Shown here in pieces: positions 16,928-25,729 of a DNA stretch of 64,000 nt; the first letter of the stretch is position 1, and every line of letters starts with the position of its first letter. Location: positions 23,612 to 87,611 of the forward strand of contig JAFZAB010000166.1 of assembly GCA_017548425.1 (NCBI GenBank), written 5' to 3'. Under the pieces are notes generated by a model, which had not been told where the DNA came from, did not search any database, and worked only from the letters and a program-made list of their open reading frames with translations. The position numbers were made by a program, and so were the translations under genes. This stretch comes from Victivallales bacterium. GTDB lineage: Bacteria > Verrucomicrobiota > Lentisphaeria > Oligosphaerales > Oligosphaeraceae.

Positions 16928-17944
16928 ATGAGAATCAGAGACTATGGCATTGTCATCGGCGAGATGCCCACGGGGCGTCTGAACAAGATCAGTGATGTTC
17001 CAGGCGTGACGGTCGGCCATTCGACCATCGCCGCTGGAAAGCACAATACGGGCGTGACGGTCATCATGACTTCCGACAAGAATCCGTTTCATCACAAGCT
17101 GCCGGCGGCAAGCGTCGTGTTGAACGGCTTCGGCAAGAGCCAGGGGCTTGTGCAAGTTGATGAATTGGGGCAACTTGAGTCACCGATCGCGTTGACGAAC
17201 ACGCTGAACGTCGGTCTGGTGTGGGACGCCATGGTGGAATATGTCCTGCAACGTTGCACAATGGATGGACTGTTCGCTCCGGCCTCCATCAATCCTGTCG
17301 TCTGTGAATGCAACGACGGACGGCTGTCGGACATCCGTCATCGGGCGGTTGGTCAGAAAGAAGTCTTCGACGCGATTGCGGCGGCAACGACGGATTTTGA
17401 AGAAGGAGCCGTTGGTGCAGGGCGCGGGACGGTTTGCCACGGGCTGAAAGGCGGAATTGGAACCGCTTCCCGCACAATGGAATACGACGGAAAGACTTAT
17501 ACGCTCGGCGTGCTGGTGCAGAGCAACTACGGGCGGCTGTCGGACTTGCGGATTGACGGTCGTCCTGTCGGCAAGGAGATTGCCAGCGGGGCGTTGGAAG
17601 AGGACAAAGGCTCCATTATTGTCGTCATGGGGACGGATTTGCCGTTGTCTGACCGCCAAATCAAGCGAGTTTTGCGTCGCGCAGGCGTCGGGCTGGCTCG
17701 TGTGGGATCGTTCACTGGGCATGGAAGTGGCGAAGTGTTCGTCGGTTTCAGCACGGCAAACGCGATGGAAGGCGACGACAAGGCGATTCGTGTGACGGAA
17801 TCTTTCAGAGAAGACTTGATGAACGATCCGTTCCGTGCGATGGCGGAAGCGACGGAGGAAGCGGTGTTGAACAGCATGTCCTGTTCCGTCGCCGTCGGCG
17901 ATGTCAAGAGTCTCGCCGACTACTTGCCGAAACTTTGCAAGTAA
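16928..17944 (+). CDS. P1 family (DmpA/BapA type) aminopeptidase
   Basis: N-terminal-nucleophile peptidase of 338 residues. The precursor self-cleaves before a serine that becomes the N-terminal nucleophile of the beta chain. The expected Gly-Ser pair is at 228-229 (KGSIIVVMGTDLPL), followed by RRAGVGLARVG and GHGSGEVFVGFSTAN typical of DmpA. Relatives release N-terminal D- or L-residues or beta-amino acids. No signal peptide is seen. A TTGGCT and TATATT-like boxes lie before the gene in AT-rich DNA. It stands alone on this strand and its stop abuts that of the WecG-like gene. Confidence 0.93.
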   Translation: MRIRDYGIVIGEMPTGRLNKISDVPGVTVGHSTIAAGKHNTGVTVIMTSDKNPFHHKLPAASVVLNGFGKSQGLVQVDELGQLESPIALTNTLNVGLVWDAMVEYVLQRCTMDGLFAPASINPVVCECNDGRLSDIRHRAVGQKEVFDAIAAATTDFEEGAVGAGRGTVCHGLKGGIGTASRTMEYDGKTYTLGVLVQSNYGRLSDLRIDGRPVGKEIASGALEEDKGSIIVVMGTDLPLSDRQIKRVLRRAGVGLARVGSFTGHGSGEVFVGFSTANAMEGDDKAIRVTESFREDLMNDPFRAMAEATEEAVLNSMSCSVAVGDVKSLADYLPKLCK

Positions 17945-18694
17945 TTAGTGGAAAAGGCGATAGAGAAGCAGCCGCCATGCGACATGCGAAACGCAGACGA
18001 TATTCCGCAGGAAGACGCGCCGTCCGCCTGTGACGGCGCGCCACAGCCATTCGAGTTTGATTTTGCGGATGAGCGGCGGTGCCCATGACTGTTTTTCCGT
18101 ATGGAAGTCAAAGGCCGCGCCGACGCCGAGCATGACGGGAACAGGAATGCGTCCAAGATATTGATGCATCCATTTTTCCTGACGCGGACCGCCCAGCGCC
18201 ACCCACAATAGATCAACCTTTTTTTCGCGCAGTTCGTCTGACAGCGAATCAATTTCTTCATCGGTTGGTGGACGGAACGGCGGACATTTCACACCGACGA
18301 TCTGAATGCCCGGAAAACGGTTGCGCATCTTCTCCGCCAATTGGTCGGCGATGCCTTCGGCACCTCCGTAGAAATAATGCCGCCAGCCTCTCGCTATGCC
18401 TTGTTCGCAGGCTTTTATGAAAAATGATGGTCCTGTGACACGTTCGACTGGATGGCCGGCTGCAATGGTTGCGAATTTGGCAGTCGAGGCACCATCTGGA
18501 TAGCTGAGGGAGGCATGGTTGAGGATTTCCGCTATCTCCTTCGGATGGTTAAAGTAATGATGGAGCAGATTGCCTTCAATGAAGCAGACGTAGTGCTTCT
18601 CGCCGCTGTCGATAAGTGTCTGCACGTCATCCACCGCCTGTCCCAATGACGAGACAACTATTTTCAAATCAAGCACTTGGACAGTGGTGGGCAT
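17945..18694 (-). CDS. WecG/TagA/CpsF family glycosyltransferase (GT26)
   Basis: 249 residues. Family motifs are SYPDGAS (the acidic residue proposed as base), VTGPSFF, YFYGGAEG and the strongly conserved WVALGGPRQEKWM. Relatives transfer N-acetylmannosamine or N-acetylmannosaminuronate from UDP onto lipid-linked GlcNAc in enterobacterial common antigen and teichoic acid synthesis, at the cytoplasmic membrane face. It is last in a minus-strand group after the FTR-like gene (41-bp gap). A role in the second step of a lipid-linked glycan is likely. The priming transferase is not in this window. Confidence 0.93.
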   Translation of the reverse strand: MPTTVQVLDLKIVVSSLGQAVDDVQTLIDSGEKHYVCFIEGNLLHHYFNHPKEIAEILNHASLSYPDGASTAKFATIAAGHPVERVTGPSFFIKACEQGIARGWRHYFYGGAEGIADQLAEKMRNRFPGIQIVGVKCPPFRPPTDEEIDSLSDELREKKVDLLWVALGGPRQEKWMHQYLGRIPVPVMLGVGAAFDFHTEKQSWAPPLIRKIKLEWLWRAVTGGRRVFLRNIVCVSHVAWRLLLYRLFH

Positions 18695-18735
18695 GGCGTG
18701 GCAGTTTTTTCGACGTTATTTTATACAGAAAAACG

Positions 18736-18936
18736 TTATTCCTTGAACTTGTAATAGAGGCGGCAATGGCAGTAGCCTTCGAAGTTCGGGTCGGCCATCT
18801 GTTCACGGAACTCCTTGCAGATGCACTTGTTCTCTTCCGTGCGCTGCAAACGGCATGGACAGTAGCCGCCTTTGGCCTTGAGGCCTTCGCGGATCATCGC
18901 CACGACTTCCTTGTCTTCGTTGAGACGGATTCCCAT
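18736..18936 (-). CDS. Minimal ferredoxin-thioredoxin reductase catalytic-chain protein
   Basis: A 66-residue protein with six cysteines in three CxC pairs: CPC (26/28), CIC (38/40) and CHC (56/58), in the order of the catalytic beta chain of ferredoxin:thioredoxin reductase. That enzyme uses a [4Fe-4S] cluster next to a redox disulfide to pass ferredoxin electrons to thioredoxin. KGGYCPCR, CKEFREQ and CHCRLYYK match the short versions found in anaerobes. It is about half the plant length and its pair spacing differs. Its ATG overlaps the galM stop (TAATG), so translation is coupled. Confidence 0.88.
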   Translation of the reverse strand: MGIRLNEDKEVVAMIREGLKAKGGYCPCRLQRTEENKCICKEFREQMADPNFEGYCHCRLYYKFKE

Positions 18937-19973
18937 TATTTTTCCACTCCGAAATGATAGACGGTGTGATGTTCATAGACCTGCCCGGGCTCAAGGCGAG
19001 GCGAGGGGAACGACGGCTGGTTGGGGGAGTCCGGCCACAGCTGCGTCTCCAAGCAGAACGCGCCAAAACGTTTGTAGGGAACGCCGTTCTTGCCGACTTC
19101 GCCGTTGAGCCAGTAGCCCATATAGAATTGGACGCCAGGCTGATCCGTATCGACACTCAGCGTGATGCCTGTGCGATGGGAAACAGCCATGAAGACGCCC
19201 GTCTGCATCTTGCCGGGCTTTTCGGCGATGACGAAATTGTCATCGAACGCGATGGGCAGCGCCTTGTCTTCGTAGATGGATTTGAACGTACGGCCTTTCG
19301 TAAGGTCGAAGGGGGAGTTGGCGACGGGGAGCGTCTTGCCGGTCGCGGCGAGATTGCCGTCGACTTCCGTATGGCCGTAAGCCGTGGACCAGATTTCATG
19401 GTCGAGACATTCGTTGGCGGCTTCGCCGTTGAGGTTGAAATAGGCGTGGTTCGTCAGATTGACGACGGTCGTCTTGTCCGTTGTGGCGCGGTAGTCGATC
19501 TTCAACGCGTTGTCATCCGTAAGTGTGTAGATTGCTTCCGCTTCGAGCTTTCCGGGGAAGCCCGCGTCGCCGTCAGGGGAGACGATGGTGAGTTTCAACG
19601 CAGAATCGCCGATAGGCGTGGCCTTCCACATGCGTCTGCCGTAGCTGTCACCGCCATGGAGGGTGTTGCCTTTATCGGGTTCGTTCAGAATCAACTGGTA
19701 TTTTTTACCGTCAAGCGTGAAGGAGCCGCCAGTGATGCGGTTGGCGACACGGCCGATGAGTGCACCGAAGAACGGACCGTTCGGTTCGTATTCCTTTGGA
19801 TCGTGGTGTCCGAGCACAATATCCGTCATTTTGCCGTTTTTGTCAGGAACAAGGATATTGACGATGGCGCCGCCCATGTCCGTGATTTTGACTTGGATGC
19901 CATTTTTATTGGTCAATGTGTAGAGGCTGACGTTTTCGCCTTTGGAGGATACGAAGAATTTTTCCTGTTTCAT
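18936..19973 (-). CDS. galM: Galactose mutarotase (aldose 1-epimerase)
   Basis: Interconverts alpha and beta anomers of aldohexoses. The 345-residue length is normal. His106 (NTLHGG), His176 (NLTNHAYFNL) and the catalytic base Glu309 (FCLETQLWPDSPNQ) are all present, as are the GRVANRI and FDDNF substrate contacts. No signal peptide is visible, so it is likely cytoplasmic. It lies between a thioredoxin-fold gene and the FTR-like gene in one minus-strand group and overlaps the latter by one base. Its partner pathway is probably catabolism of hexoses freed by the glycosidases encoded nearby. Confidence 0.96.
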   Translation of the reverse strand: MKQEKFFVSSKGENVSLYTLTNKNGIQVKITDMGGAIVNILVPDKNGKMTDIVLGHHDPKEYEPNGPFFGALIGRVANRITGGSFTLDGKKYQLILNEPDKGNTLHGGDSYGRRMWKATPIGDSALKLTIVSPDGDAGFPGKLEAEAIYTLTDDNALKIDYRATTDKTTVVNLTNHAYFNLNGEAANECLDHEIWSTAYGHTEVDGNLAATGKTLPVANSPFDLTKGRTFKSIYEDKALPIAFDDNFVIAEKPGKMQTGVFMAVSHRTGITLSVDTDQPGVQFYMGYWLNGEVGKNGVPYKRFGAFCLETQLWPDSPNQPSFPSPRLEPGQVYEHHTVYHFGVEK

Positions 19974-20017
19974 GGTGCTTCTATGTTTTGAAATTTAACT
20001 TGTTGGGAAGGAAATAC

Positions 20018-20572
20018 TTATTTATGGCCAAGCGTGTCCACGACGGCTTTTTGAATGATGTCCAGATAGTCTTTCTTCGGAAGGACGCCATTGATTTCGG
20101 TGATCACCTTGCCATCGGTGTCGATGATGACGGCATACGGGATTTTCTTGCCTTTCATCTGAAGGCGTTCGCGGATGATGTCGTGATGGCGGATTTGCTC
20201 TTCCGGCTGGGGAAATTTCTGCGGGGTGTCAAGATAGAGGAGGACGAGGGAGCGTTTGGCGATTTGCTGGAAATCGCGCGTGTCGAGAATGCTTTTGCGG
20301 AGGCTGACGGATGCGCCATCCCAGTCCGAACCGGCGTTCAGAACGAAGATTTTCTTATTTGCCTTCTTGGCGGCCTTGATGGCTTCGTCATAATGGATAT
20401 ACCAGCCTGGGATTGGCGCGGTTCTCCATTTCGCTTGTTTGGGCGGCAGTGCTTCGCCTTTGGTGGCAGATTTTGCGGCGACTTTGGGCGGTTGCGGTGG
20501 CTTGGGCTGCCCCATGGCCGTGAATTGGACGCATAACAACGCGGTAATCAACAACATCCAGATTTTTTTCAT
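20018..20572 (-). CDS. Secreted thioredoxin-fold protein lacking the CXXC motif
   Basis: 184 residues. The signal peptide MKKIWMLLITALLCVQFTAMG is followed by a proline/alanine-rich linker (about 23-50) and a thioredoxin-like domain. Where secreted relatives have a Cys-x-x-Cys after SDW, this protein reads AGSDWDGASVSLRKS, so both redox cysteines are replaced. The cis-proline region KIPYAVIID and a DGK turn are kept. It therefore cannot be a disulfide oxidoreductase and may be a binding or structural variant. The ATG at 20572 is chosen because AAGGAG lies 6 nt upstream; an upstream TTG in frame is less likely. Confidence 0.78.
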   Translation of the reverse strand: MKKIWMLLITALLCVQFTAMGQPKPPQPPKVAAKSATKGEALPPKQAKWRTAPIPGWYIHYDEAIKAAKKANKKIFVLNAGSDWDGASVSLRKSILDTRDFQQIAKRSLVLLYLDTPQKFPQPEEQIRHHDIIRERLQMKGKKIPYAVIIDTDGKVITEINGVLPKKDYLDIIQKAVVDTLGHK

Positions 20573-20714
20573 GGTCAACTCCTTTTTTGATTGCGGTTTA
20601 TTCTTTCAACTTTTTTGAAAAAATAGTCTGTTTGTCTTATTTTTCAATTCACGGTGACTTATATTATATCCAAAAAAACATCATGTGAACCAGACACAGG
20701 AAAAAGGAAAGGCT

Positions 20715-22571
20715 ATGGAACTGAGAAAATCGTTTGGCCGATTTGTCAAAGGCGGCGCTTTGACGCCGAAAGGATGGTTGCGTCGCCAACTGAAACTGCA
20801 GGCGGACGGGCAGGCGGGGAGTCTGGATAAATTCTGGCCGGATGTGAAGGATTCCGCTTGGATCGGCGGCAAAGCGGAAGGCTGGGAGCGCGTGCCATAC
20901 TGGCTGGACGGTTTCATTGATCTTGCCTGGCTGTTGAATGACGACGATATGAAGGCTCGCGCAAAACGCTATATCGACGCTATTTTCGCAAACCAATGCG
21001 CAGACGGCTGGATTTGCCCATGCCCTGTGGAGGCGCGTGCGGGATATGACATGTGGTCGTTGTTCCTGCTTGCGAAAGTTCTTCATGTATGGTATCGTCG
21101 TACAGATGATCCACGAGTCGCCCCCACGCTTCTGGAGGCATTCCGCCAGTTAAGAAGCCATTTGGCGGCGAATCCGCTGAAGAATTGGGGGAAGTACCGC
21201 TGGTATGAAGGACTCGGCGCTCTCGCGTGGTTGTATGAAGAGACAGGCGAGGCGTGGCTGTTGGAACTGGCGGAGCAGATTCGCCAGCAAAGCTATGATT
21301 ATCCGTCACTTGTGGCGAATTGGCCATATACGTCAAAGGCCACGAAATGGACGTTTGAGGAACATGTCGTCAATCTCGGCATGGTGATTCATTCGGAGCT
21401 GTTCTACCAGAGATTGCATCCGGAATCAGAATCGGACGGCGAGGCGTTCGCTGAAGCAATGTTGGCGAATCTCATGAAATACCACAGCATGGCGACAGGC
21501 ATGTTCACAGGCGATGAATGCGTTTCGGGCGACAGTCCGTCACAAGGCACGGAATTGTGCGCCGTTGTGGAAGCCATGTATTCAGAGGAAAATCTGCTGG
21601 CGGCGACAGGCCATCCCATTTGGGGTGATCGTCTGGAGAAATTGGCCTTCAATGCGTTGCCGGCCGCTTGCTCGGCTGACATGTGGACGCATCAGTATGA
21701 TCACGCCACCAATCAAATCGGTTGCCAGAAGGAGCCGACGCCGATTTGGAGCACCAACGGGCCGGAGGCCCATCTGTTCGGTCTGGAGCCGAACTACGGC
21801 TGCTGCACGGCGAACCATGGGCAGGGCTGGCCGAAATTAGCCGCCTCCGCCTTCCTGCTCGGCGACCGTTCCATCATTTCCGCGTTGATGCTGCCATGCC
21901 GTCTGGAGACGGAAATCGATGGCGCGCAGATTGTTTGCGAAATCGAAACGGACTATCCGTTCCGCGATACGGCGACTTATACGGTCACCGTATCCCAGCC
22001 GGTCGCGTTTGATTTGAAAATCCGTGTTCCGGGCTTTGCAAAGACCGCTGAAATCGATGGCAAGTCCGTGAAAACAGGTGTTTTCCATGTGATTTCAAAA
22101 ACGTGGGAAGGCAAGACTGAATTGAAGGTAAAACTGACGTTTGAGACGCAGTTCATCGAACGCCCACACGGCATGTCCGTTTTGTGGCGTGGACCATTGC
22201 TGTTCTCACTGCCGATTCCGTCCCGTTCGGAGAAGCATGAATATGTGCGGGATGGCGTGGAGCGGAAATTCCCGTATTGCGACTATGAATATTTTGCGAC
22301 GGCACCGTGGAATTATGCCTTTGCGGGACAACCTGTTGGTGTAGAAGAACATCCGTTGCCAGATATGCCGTTTGCGGAAGACCGCCCGCCGATTACGATC
22401 AATGTGCCGATGGTGCGTATTCCATGGGCAATCCATGAAAAGAGTCTTGCGATCGCGGCGCCGCAACCGACGTCGCTGACGCCGGAAGGCGCGGCGGAGC
22501 AGAAGACGCTGATTCCGTTCGGCTCGACGATGTTGCGAATGACGGAAATGCCAATCATTAAGGTGGATTGA
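20715..22571 (+). CDS. GH127-type beta-L-arabinofuranosidase-like glycoside hydrolase
   Basis: A 618-residue protein with an alpha/alpha-barrel at about 1-410 and C-terminal beta domains. Family hallmarks are the GTELCAVVEAMYS segment (the Glu and Cys of the zinc-thiolate site) and NYGCCTANHGQGW with the paired cysteines, one of which serves as nucleophile in characterised members. No signal peptide is present, so it should act on imported oligosaccharides. Start: ATG at 20715 with AAGGAAAG 6 nt upstream is preferred over a GTG at 20685. A TTATATTATATCC box is upstream. It is probably co-transcribed with the purine genes, though their functions are unrelated. Confidence 0.88.
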   Translation: MELRKSFGRFVKGGALTPKGWLRRQLKLQADGQAGSLDKFWPDVKDSAWIGGKAEGWERVPYWLDGFIDLAWLLNDDDMKARAKRYIDAIFANQCADGWICPCPVEARAGYDMWSLFLLAKVLHVWYRRTDDPRVAPTLLEAFRQLRSHLAANPLKNWGKYRWYEGLGALAWLYEETGEAWLLELAEQIRQQSYDYPSLVANWPYTSKATKWTFEEHVVNLGMVIHSELFYQRLHPESESDGEAFAEAMLANLMKYHSMATGMFTGDECVSGDSPSQGTELCAVVEAMYSEENLLAATGHPIWGDRLEKLAFNALPAACSADMWTHQYDHATNQIGCQKEPTPIWSTNGPEAHLFGLEPNYGCCTANHGQGWPKLAASAFLLGDRSIISALMLPCRLETEIDGAQIVCEIETDYPFRDTATYTVTVSQPVAFDLKIRVPGFAKTAEIDGKSVKTGVFHVISKTWEGKTELKVKLTFETQFIERPHGMSVLWRGPLLFSLPIPSRSEKHEYVRDGVERKFPYCDYEYFATAPWNYAFAGQPVGVEEHPLPDMPFAEDRPPITINVPMVRIPWAIHEKSLAIAAPQPTSLTPEGAAEQKTLIPFGSTMLRMTEMPIIKVD

Positions 22572-22613
22572 TTTTTAAACTCTTTACATAAATAAATATA
22601 AATGGAGCGTAAC

Positions 22614-24020
22614 ATGTTTGAGAAATGGTTTCATTTGAAAGAGCACAAAACGGATGTCAAGACTGAAATTCTCGCTGGCGTGACGACATTTTTGGCGATG
22701 GCGTACATTCTGGCTGTGAATCCCAACATTCTGTCGGCCTGTGGGATGGATCGTGGCGGCGTGTTGATTGCGACGGCATTGGCATCGTTCGTTGGAACCG
22801 TGCTGATGGCCATGTTGGCGAACTATCCGTTCGTCTTGGCCCCCGGCATGGGGTTGAACGCGTATTTTGCGTTCACGGTCTGTTTGACCATGGGCTATTC
22901 GTGGCAGTTTGCGTTGGCGGCGGTCTATGTGGAAGGCGTGCTCTTCCTGCTGCTGTCGTTGCTCAACATACGCGAGGCGATTTTCAATGCGATTCCGCTG
23001 GCTCTGAAGAGCGCGGTCGGCGTCGGTATCGGCTTGTTCATCGCGTTCATCGCGTTGCAGAACGCGCATATCATCGTCGATAGCCCCGCGACGCTTATCA
23101 CTATTCAGGGTTTCAACGTCAACAACATCCATACGCATGGCGTATGCGCGATTCTGACCATGATCGGAACGCTTATCACGGCGGCGCTCATGCAACGCAA
23201 CGTCCGCGGCAGCATTCTGATCGGCATCCTCGCAACATGGATTCTCGGCATGATTGCGCAGGCCACGAAACTGTATCAGGTGAATCCCGAACTGGGCTGC
23301 TTCTCCCTTTATCCCAATTTCTCCTTCGACACGTTTGCCGAAACCTTCAAAGGTTTCAGAAGTGTCTGCGGCGCACTGTTCAAGTCCTCTTCATGGACGC
23401 AGAAGGACTCCGCTCTCACGGGATTTTCGTTGCTTGGTTCCATGAATTTCTTCACCATCATGTTCGCCTTCCTGTTTGTCGATCTTTTTGACACGCTGGG
23501 CACGCTGATTGGTGTTGCAACGAAGGCCGACATGCTTGATGAAAAAGGCCGTCTGCCGAAAATCAAAGGTGCTTTGCTTGCCGACTCCATCGCGACGGCC
23601 GTCGGCGCCATCTTCGGCACATCGACGACCACGACATTCGTGGAATCCGCGACTGGCGTCGCCGAAGGAGGACGCACTGGCTTGACGGCTTGGACGGCCG
23701 CCATCCTTTTCCTGCTGGCAATTTGTCTGTCGCCGTTGTTCCTTGCCATTCCGGCATTTGCGACGGCTCCCGCACTGATCGTCGTCGGCTTCTACATGAT
23801 GACGACGATTGTGCGGATTGATTTCAACAACCTGTATGACGCGATTCCCGCATACATCACGATCATCGCGATGCCATTTGCATACAGCATCAGCGACGGC
23901 ATCAGCTTTGGCGTCATCTCCTGGACGATTCTGAATCTCTTCTCCAAGAATCGTAGCAAAGTCAGCTGGCTGATGATCGTGCTGACGATTCTGTTCATCC
24001 TGAAATACGCGTTGTTGTAA
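22614..24020 (+). CDS. NCS2 family purine permease (AzgA/PbuG type)
   Basis: Inner-membrane importer of adenine, guanine or hypoxanthine, 468 residues with about 12-14 membrane segments. Motifs are GVTTFLAMAYILAVNP near the N-terminus, APGMGLNAYFAF, the FLFVDLFDTLGTLIGV segment with conserved acidic residues, and TSTTTTFVESATGVAEGGRTGLT, all typical of AzgA-type permeases. The ATG at 22614 has GGAG 7 nt upstream, better than the ATG at 22602. Adenine deaminase follows after 11 bp, so adenine is the most likely substrate. No purine riboswitch is recognisable in the 42-bp leader. Confidence 0.94.
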   Translation: MFEKWFHLKEHKTDVKTEILAGVTTFLAMAYILAVNPNILSACGMDRGGVLIATALASFVGTVLMAMLANYPFVLAPGMGLNAYFAFTVCLTMGYSWQFALAAVYVEGVLFLLLSLLNIREAIFNAIPLALKSAVGVGIGLFIAFIALQNAHIIVDSPATLITIQGFNVNNIHTHGVCAILTMIGTLITAALMQRNVRGSILIGILATWILGMIAQATKLYQVNPELGCFSLYPNFSFDTFAETFKGFRSVCGALFKSSSWTQKDSALTGFSLLGSMNFFTIMFAFLFVDLFDTLGTLIGVATKADMLDEKGRLPKIKGALLADSIATAVGAIFGTSTTTTFVESATGVAEGGRTGLTAWTAAILFLLAICLSPLFLAIPAFATAPALIVVGFYMMTTIVRIDFNNLYDAIPAYITIIAMPFAYSISDGISFGVISWTILNLFSKNRSKVSWLMIVLTILFILKYALL

Positions 24021-24031
24021 TTGGGAAAAAC

Positions 24032-25681
24032 ATGAAGACAGGCATTTCCGTTGCACAGAAGCGTGAGAAGGCCGATCTGGTCATCAAAAACGCGAACATC
24101 TTCCATTTGACGACCGGCAAGTTCGAATTGGCAGACATTGCCGTCGTCAATGGCTTGATTGCAGGTATCGGCCATGGCTATGCGGCTGATAGCGAATATG
24201 ATGCGCAAGGGAGGACGGCCGTGCCTGGCTTCATTGATGCTCACGCTCACGTCGAGTCGTCGATGGTGACGCCGCGGCAGTTCGAACAATGCGTGTTGCC
24301 GCATGGCGTGACGACCGTCGTCTGCGACCCGCATGAATTGGCGAATGTCGTCGGTGAAGCGGCCTTCGATTATTTCTTTAAATCCGCTGAAAACATGGAC
24401 TTGGACATGCAGGTAAGATTGTCCTCCTGCGTTCCTGCCACGCCGTTGGAGACGGCTGGCGCGGCGATTACATCGGAAAATTTAAAGAAATGGCATGAAC
24501 GCTATCCATCCGCAGGTCTGGCGGAATTCATGAATGTTCCGGGCGTGCTGTTCGAAGACGAAGAGGTCATGGCGAAGCTACGCCTGTTCGACTATGTCGA
24601 TGGCCATTGTCCGTTGCTTTCTGGTGACGGATTGAATGCGTATGTATTTGCTGGCATTCGCAACTGCCACGAAACAAGCAATGTGCAGGAAGCGGAGGAA
24701 AAAATCTCCCGCGGCATGCATGTGTTCATTCGTGAGGGGACGGCGGCGCGGAATCTTGAGCAGCTGTTGCCGATTATCACACTGCAGAATTCGCCATTCC
24801 TTGCGTTTTGCACAGATGATCGCAATCCGCTGGATATCGCGGAAGGAGGTCATCTTGATACAGTGATCGCCCGCGTCATTGCGGCCGGAGTGGATCCGCT
24901 GGTGGCATATCGCGTGGCGACTTTTTCCGCCGCCACAGGTCTCGGCTTGCGCGATCGTGGTCTCATCGCCCCCGGCAAGCGGGCAGATATCGTCTTGTTA
25001 GACGATTTGAAAACGTGTAGGGTGGCTGCTACATTCACGAAAGGGAAATTGTTCTCCTCTAAGGAAATACAGATGGAGAACGTGCCCGATGCATTTTTGC
25101 ATACAGTGCATTGCCGTGAAGTGTCCGCCGATGATTTCATCGTTTCAAAACATGGAGTGGACACACCGGTCATCGGTGTCCTCGATGGTAGCATCATCAC
25201 GGATTTCCTACGGATGGATCCGGACAAGGAGGAAGACGTCCTGCCGATGGCCGTATTGGAGCGTCACGGAAAGAACGGCAACATCGGGCGGGCATTTGTT
25301 CATGGCTTCGGCATGAAGCGCGGGGCTCTCGCGTCAAGTGTAGGGCATGATTCGCACAATTTGTGCGTTGTCGGAACAAACACGACAGACATGGCTGTCG
25401 CCGTGAATGCCTTGCGACAGTCACAAGGCGGCCTATGCGTTGCGATCGAGGGGAAAGTTGCCGGCCTGTTGCCGTTGCCCGTGGCGGGACTGATGTCCAA
25501 TTTGCCGCATGGCGTTGTCGAAAAGCAGATCAGCGCTGTGCGTGCGGCATCGAAACTGACAGGAACGTCGTTGCATGAACCATTTATGATGCTAGCGTTC
25601 CTGCCATTGCCCGTCATTCCGTTTTTGAAATTGACAGATTGCGGGCTGGTGGATGTTCAGAAATTCAAGATTATTGGATAA
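24032..25681 (+). CDS. ade: Adenine deaminase
   Basis: Converts adenine to hypoxanthine and ammonia. The 549 residues show the metal-dependent amidohydrolase fold: metal-binding HAHVESSMV, PHGVTTVVCDPHELANV, DGHCPL, and FCTDDRNPLDIAEGGH with the metal-binding Asp. The C-terminal domain includes GMKRGALASSVGHDSHNLCVVG and ends FLKLTDCGLVDVQKFKIIG. It pairs with the upstream purine permease for adenine salvage. The last 86 bp of the gene are duplicated about 2.7 kb downstream (28302-28387). Confidence 0.97.
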   Translation: MKTGISVAQKREKADLVIKNANIFHLTTGKFELADIAVVNGLIAGIGHGYAADSEYDAQGRTAVPGFIDAHAHVESSMVTPRQFEQCVLPHGVTTVVCDPHELANVVGEAAFDYFFKSAENMDLDMQVRLSSCVPATPLETAGAAITSENLKKWHERYPSAGLAEFMNVPGVLFEDEEVMAKLRLFDYVDGHCPLLSGDGLNAYVFAGIRNCHETSNVQEAEEKISRGMHVFIREGTAARNLEQLLPIITLQNSPFLAFCTDDRNPLDIAEGGHLDTVIARVIAAGVDPLVAYRVATFSAATGLGLRDRGLIAPGKRADIVLLDDLKTCRVAATFTKGKLFSSKEIQMENVPDAFLHTVHCREVSADDFIVSKHGVDTPVIGVLDGSIITDFLRMDPDKEEDVLPMAVLERHGKNGNIGRAFVHGFGMKRGALASSVGHDSHNLCVVGTNTTDMAVAVNALRQSQGGLCVAIEGKVAGLLPLPVAGLMSNLPHGVVEKQISAVRAASKLTGTSLHEPFMMLAFLPLPVIPFLKLTDCGLVDVQKFKIIG

Positions 25682-25683
25682 AG
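25598..25683 (+). repeat. 86-bp direct repeat, copy A (3' end of ade)
   Basis: From TTCCTGCC to TTGGATAAAG. It matches 28302-28387 over 86 bp without gaps at 81 positions. Copy A is the functional gene end. Confidence 0.95.
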
Positions 25684-25729
25684 CTAGTATGTATAAACAT
25701 GATGATTTTACCCATGATGGAATTCTATA

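Noticed and set aside
22572..22613. Purine riboswitch ahead of the purine permease
   Set aside because: The leader is 42 bp, too short for the purine aptamer, and no conserved junction is visible.
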